This document shows positions 5,034 to 7,815 of a stretch of 7,815 bases of DNA, in pieces. Position 1 is the first letter of the stretch, and each line of letters begins with the position of its first letter. The DNA comes from an uncultured Sutterella sp. (lineage in GTDB: Bacteria > Pseudomonadota > Gammaproteobacteria > Burkholderiales > Burkholderiaceae_F), in NCBI GenBank assembly GCA_900553105.1, contig USCE01000059.1:1-7815 (forward strand), written 5' to 3'. The notes beneath the pieces were generated by a model that saw only the letters and a program-made list of their open reading frames with translations, searched no databases and was not told the DNA's origin. The position numbers and the translations under genes were made by a program.

Positions 5034-7388
5034 ATGACGACACTAAATGACTTACCGATCGGGAAAACCGCCACGATTGACTCCGTTGGCGGCACAGGGG
5101 CTTTGCGCCAACATCTGCTTGATATGGGGCTTGTTACAGGTACAGCCGTTACCATGGTCAAACGGGCTCCCTTGGGCGACCCGATTGAAGTGTGCGTTAG
5201 AAGCTACGAATTAACGCTTCGCCAATCTGAAGCAGGCGAGATTACTGTTACCGACATCCGTGACGATGAGTCGATCGCACGCATTCACGAAACTTCCAGC
5301 GAGGATATCTCTCATCCCGGTCTCGGCGAAGGCGGCAAGTACCATGACAAAACTCTCGAACGAGCTCTGCCGGACTCTGCGCGATTGACCTTTGCTTTAG
5401 TCGGCAATCAAAACTGCGGCAAAACCACGCTTTTTAATCGCTTAACCGGGGCCAATCAGCACGTCGGCAACTTTCCCGGGGTCACCGTTGATCGCAAAGA
5501 CGGCGCAGTACTGGGAATAAAAAATACGCAAGTCACAGACTTACCCGGCATATATTCGCTCTCGCCTTACAGTAACGAAGAAATTGTTTCTCGAGAGTTT
5601 ATTCTCAAAGAACACCCGAAAGCTATCATCAACATCGTCGATGCCACCAATCTTGAGAGGAATCTGTACTTGACGATGCAATTGATGGAGCTGGGCATTC
5701 CGATGGTGCTCGCGTTAAACATGATGGACGAAGTCACAGCCAACGGTGGCTCCATTCGCATTAACGAAATGGAGTCCATGCTCGGCATGCCTGTCATTCC
5801 GATTTCTGCCGCGAAAAATGAAGGCATTGCCGAACTCATCGACCACGCGTTGCACGTAGCCAAATTCCAAGAAAAGCCTACCGTGCAAGACTTTTGCGAA
5901 CCCAACGGAATCGGAGCGCCCGTTCATCGCTGTCTGCACGGCATCATGCACATCATTGAAGATCATGCCCATGCAGCCGGCATCCCTGTGCGTTTTGCCG
6001 CCGCCAAAGTCATCGAAGGTGATGAACTGATCCTTGAGCAGCTAGCGCTTGACGTTAATGAAAAGCGCACCATTGCGCACATGGTCAAACAAATGCAAGC
6101 CGAGCGTGGTCTTGATCGATCCTCTGCCATGGCTGACATGCGGTTCCGTTTTATTGACAAAGTGTGCCGACAAGCCGTGGTTCACCCCAAAATCAGCCGA
6201 GAACACGTCCGCAGTCTCATGATTGACTCGGTGCTTACCGGTAAATACACAGCCATTCCGGCCTTTATAGCCATCATGGCACTCATTTTCTGGCTTACAT
6301 TCGGCGTTATCGGTGTTTGGTTAAGTGACGGCTTAGATGCAATCATCACTGCTATTACGGATAGTACCGATATGTGGCTAACGGCCAACAACGTCAACGA
6401 AAGCGTGCATTCGCTCATCATTGATGCAATCTTTAACGGCGTGGGCAGTGTCCTGAGTTTCGTCCCCACGATTGTGGTGCTCTTTTTCTTTTTATCCTTT
6501 TTAGAAGACAGCGGCTACATGGCTCGAGTGGCTTTTGTGATGGATACGCTTTTGCGGAAAATGGGCCTTTCGGGTCGCAGCATCGTACCAATGCTAATCG
6601 GTTTCGGTTGTTCAGTTCCCGGCATTATGGCAAGCCGTACCTTGCCCTCGGAGCGCGACCGCAAGATGACCATTTTGCTGACGCCTTTTATGAGTTGCTC
6701 AGCGAAACTTCCCATTTATGCATTTTTCACCGCGGCCTTTTTCCCGACCGACGGCTCCCTTGTGATGATCACCCTTTATCTCTTAGGCATTGTGAGCGCG
6801 GTGCTCATTGCGCTTGCACTACGTTGTCTTGTCTTTAAAGGTGAAGCCGTGCCCTTTGTGATGGAATTGCCGAATTATCGGTTGCCCGGCGCAAAAAATG
6901 TGTTGCTTCTTTTGTGGGAAAAAGCCAAAGACTTCTTGCAACGAGCCTTTACGGTGATTTTCGTGGCCACAATTGTCATTTGGTTCTTACAAAGCTTTGA
7001 CCTGCATTTCAATATGGTGGAAGACTCTCACTCGAGCATTCTGGCGGTGATTGCCGGTTGGATGAGTCCGCTTTTTGCCCCGTTAGGTTTTGACGACTGG
7101 CGCGTTACGACGGCTTTAATTGCAGGTTTCATGGCTAAAGAAAGCGTTGTCAGTACCGTCACCGTTCTCTTTGGCTCTACTGAAGCCATTTTGGCGGCAT
7201 TAACCCCTCTGAAAGTCTTCTCGCTTTTGGTGTTTTGTTTGCTCTATACACCGTGCGTGGCCGCTATTGCCACCATTCGTCGCGAGTTGGGCGGTCTTTG
7301 GGCTGTTGCCGTTGCCATCGGTCAATGTGCACTAGCATGGGTCTTTGCTGCACTTGTCTATTTAATCGGAATGGTGCTCGGATTCTAA
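5034..7388 (+). CDS. feoB: Ferrous iron transport protein, FeoA-FeoB fusion
   Basis: This 784-residue inner-membrane protein imports Fe(II). Residues 1-75 form a FeoA-type SH3 domain (LPIGKTATIDSVGGTG, then RQHLLDMGLVTGTAVTMVKR, ending ELTLRQSEAGEITV). After a polar linker of about 40 residues comes the FeoB GTPase domain: G1 GNQNCGKTT at 124-132, G2 T151 in FPGVTVDRK, G3 DLPG at 169-172, G4 NMMD at 229-232 and G5 SAA at 258-260. The membrane part (about 400-784) has two Gate regions with the conserved FGCSVPG (C526), MSCSAKLPIY (C555) and YTPCVAAIATIRRE (C741). FeoA and FeoB are separate genes in E. coli; here one frame encodes both with no internal stop. ATG 5034 directly follows an in-frame TAA at 5031-5033, so the start cannot lie further upstream; the ribosome binding site (GAAG, 5021-5024) is weak. 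A small Cys-rich membrane protein follows. No Fur box is visible upstream. Confidence 0.95.
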   Translation: MTTLNDLPIGKTATIDSVGGTGALRQHLLDMGLVTGTAVTMVKRAPLGDPIEVCVRSYELTLRQSEAGEITVTDIRDDESIARIHETSSEDISHPGLGEGGKYHDKTLERALPDSARLTFALVGNQNCGKTTLFNRLTGANQHVGNFPGVTVDRKDGAVLGIKNTQVTDLPGIYSLSPYSNEEIVSREFILKEHPKAIINIVDATNLERNLYLTMQLMELGIPMVLALNMMDEVTANGGSIRINEMESMLGMPVIPISAAKNEGIAELIDHALHVAKFQEKPTVQDFCEPNGIGAPVHRCLHGIMHIIEDHAHAAGIPVRFAAAKVIEGDELILEQLALDVNEKRTIAHMVKQMQAERGLDRSSAMADMRFRFIDKVCRQAVVHPKISREHVRSLMIDSVLTGKYTAIPAFIAIMALIFWLTFGVIGVWLSDGLDAIITAITDSTDMWLTANNVNESVHSLIIDAIFNGVGSVLSFVPTIVVLFFFLSFLEDSGYMARVAFVMDTLLRKMGLSGRSIVPMLIGFGCSVPGIMASRTLPSERDRKMTILLTPFMSCSAKLPIYAFFTAAFFPTDGSLVMITLYLLGIVSAVLIALALRCLVFKGEAVPFVMELPNYRLPGAKNVLLLLWEKAKDFLQRAFTVIFVATIVIWFLQSFDLHFNMVEDSHSSILAVIAGWMSPLFAPLGFDDWRVTTALIAGFMAKESVVSTVTVLFGSTEAILAALTPLKVFSLLVFCLLYTPCVAAIATIRRELGGLWAVAVAIGQCALAWVFAALVYLIGMVLGF

Positions 7389-7392
7389 ACGC

Positions 7393-7397
7393 GGGAG
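7393..7397 (+). promoter_or_regulatory. Ribosome binding site deciding the start of the Cys-rich gene
   Basis: GGGAG touches the ATG at 7398 with no spacer, which is too close to serve it, but lies six bases before the in-frame GTG at 7404, an ideal distance. Confidence 0.6.
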
Positions 7398-7403
7398 ATG
7401 ATC

Positions 7404-7607
7404 GTGAATACACTCAGTTGGATTTTGCTCAGTTTGATTGGTGTCGCATTTTTCTTTGCGCTCAAAAGAATTTTTGCAAAAAAACTCGTCACAGGTTGTG
7501 GCTCTTGCGACACCCAATCCGCGTCGATGTGCTCGGGGTGCTCGTCGCACGACCTGCAAAGTGCACAAGCGCCCGAACAAGTCATTCATTTCATCCGACC
7601 GCGCTAA
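7404..7607 (+). CDS. Small FeoB-associated Cys-rich membrane protein
   Basis: This is a 67-residue protein from GTG 7404; an in-frame ATG at 7398 would give 69. Residues about 4-20 (LSWILLSLIGVAFFFAL) form one membrane helix, followed by a basic stretch with K21, R22, K26 and K27. By the positive-inside rule the C-terminus should be cytoplasmic. Next come two CxxC pairs, CGSC at 32-35 and CSGC at 43-46, a plausible Zn, Fe or Fe-S site, then a polar tail ending in IHFIRPR. A short single-pass protein with a Cys cluster right after feoB matches the FeoB-associated Cys-rich membrane proteins (PF12669-like), which occupy the place FeoC has in enterobacteria. Its biochemical role is not established. 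It begins 15 bases after the feoAB stop, so it is probably in the same operon, and ends in tandem TAA TAA. The tail is longer than I expect for the family, so assignment is by pattern, not a search. Confidence 0.8.
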   Translation: MNTLSWILLSLIGVAFFFALKRIFAKKLVTGCGSCDTQSASMCSGCSSHDLQSAQAPEQVIHFIRPR

Positions 7608-7620
7608 TAATTCGGTCTCG

Positions 7621-7654
7621 ACAAAAACGCCACCGAACTCGGTGGCGTTTTTGT
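7621..7654. terminator. Bidirectional intrinsic terminator between feo operon and ettA
   Basis: ACAAAAACGCCACCG (7621-7635) pairs perfectly with CGGTGGCGTTTTTGT (7640-7654) around the four-base loop AACT. The A run before and T run after the GC-rich core make it a good terminator in both directions. It closes the feoAB transcript on the plus strand and the ettA-like gene, which ends 30 bases away, on the minus strand. Confidence 0.92.
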
Positions 7655-7683
7655 CACGATTGACGATGAAATTAATCTCAGCG

Positions 7684-7778
7684 TTAACGCTTTAAGGGTT
7701 TGAAACGCAAACGATGCGGCTGAGCGGCTTCATCGCCCAAGCGGCGGCGTTTGTCGGCTTCGTACTCGGTGTAGTTAC
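7684..7778 (-). CDS. ettA: C-terminal end of an EttA-like ABC-F translational throttle ATPase (partial)
   Basis: Only the last 31 codons are present; the rest is cut off by the contig end. The translated tail reads GNYTEYEADKRRR, then LGDEAAQPHRLRFKPLKR and a TAA stop at 7686-7684. The glycine codon borrows one base that coincides with the adapter. This closely matches the EttA C-terminus, where a GN(F/Y)xEYE segment leads into a basic K/R-rich end. E. coli EttA ends in a similar GNFTEYEEYKKR and then a basic tail. EttA is a cytoplasmic ABC-F ATPase that binds the ribosomal E site and gates entry into elongation according to ADP/ATP level. The fragment has no catalytic motif, so the assignment rests on the tail alone and another ABC-F paralogue is possible. 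Confidence 0.75.
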
Positions 7779-7815
7779 CTGTCTCTTATACACATCTGAC
7801 GCTGCCGACGATAAG
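7779..7815 (-). other. Tn5/Nextera adapter, inverted (artefact)
   Basis: Bases 7779-7797 read CTGTCTCTTATACACATCT, the reverse complement of the mosaic end at 1-19. They are followed by GACGCTGCCGACGA (7798-7811), the rest of the Nextera i5-side adapter. The last four bases, TAAG, lie where the sample index would start. This is untrimmed library sequence; genome ends at about 7778. Confidence 0.97.

Noticed and set aside
5567..6715. Several minus-strand frames (65-112 residues) opposite feoAB
   Set aside because: They overlap conserved GTPase and Gate motifs of FeoB and have biased composition expected of antisense frames.
7498..7550. Ferredoxin-like or rubredoxin-like Fe-S protein
   Set aside because: Two CxxC pairs are present, but the protein is too short and is led by a membrane helix; the feoB-associated family explains it better.
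7235..7663. Plus-strand 142-residue frame spanning the feoAB end and the Cys-rich gene
   Set aside because: It runs across the terminator, overlaps two better-supported genes in other frames, and its Cys/Arg-rich composition is a frame artefact.
1..7815. Inverted 19-base ends resembling a Tn5-type transposon
   Set aside because: The ends are the synthetic mosaic end with an i5 adapter arm outside, no transposase is present, and the inner genes are ordinary chromosomal ones.

Overview
The real sequence runs from about base 20 to 7778. Both ends carry Tn5/Nextera sequencing adapter, so the contig ends are library artefacts. The genes look proteobacterial: a ZapA cell-division pair, a UPF0149/YecA protein, a PutP proline symporter, a full two-domain MnmC and the tail of an EttA-type ABC-F protein. 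G+C is roughly half by eye. Family content and gene order lean towards Betaproteobacteria (Burkholderiales, possibly a gut Sutterellaceae-like lineage). That placement is inference from protein flavour, not a search result.

Layout, left to right. (1) 34-621, plus strand: a small ZapB-like coiled-coil gene and zapA, closely spaced and ended by a strong intrinsic terminator (653-680). (2) 698-2925, plus strand: a YecA-type protein with a C-terminal SEC-C metal-binding tail, then putP 17 bases later, ended by a hairpin terminator at 2948-2984. (3) 2963-4906 (or 4936), minus strand: mnmC, convergent with putP, whose last codons lie inside putP's terminator hairpin. (4) A divergent intergenic region of about 100-130 bases with a perfect 14-base palindrome at 4980-4993. 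(5) 5034-7607, plus strand: a ferrous-iron uptake unit made of one fused FeoA-FeoB polypeptide and a small single-pass membrane protein with two CxxC pairs. It is closed by a long, near-symmetric bidirectional terminator (7621-7654). (6) 7684-7778, minus strand: the last 31 codons of an ettA-like gene, cut by the contig end.

Functionally these are mostly housekeeping modules: Z-ring assembly, an accessory metal-binding protein, Na+/proline uptake, tRNA wobble-uridine modification and anaerobic-type Fe(II) uptake. I see no mobile element, CRISPR array, tRNA or rRNA, and no convincing new multi-gene system. The most interesting points are the FeoA-FeoB fusion with its Cys-rich partner, the unassigned palindrome before it, an exact one-heptad duplication in ZapA, and two start-codon choices decided by the ribosome binding site. 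No stretch longer than 300 bases lacks a gene.
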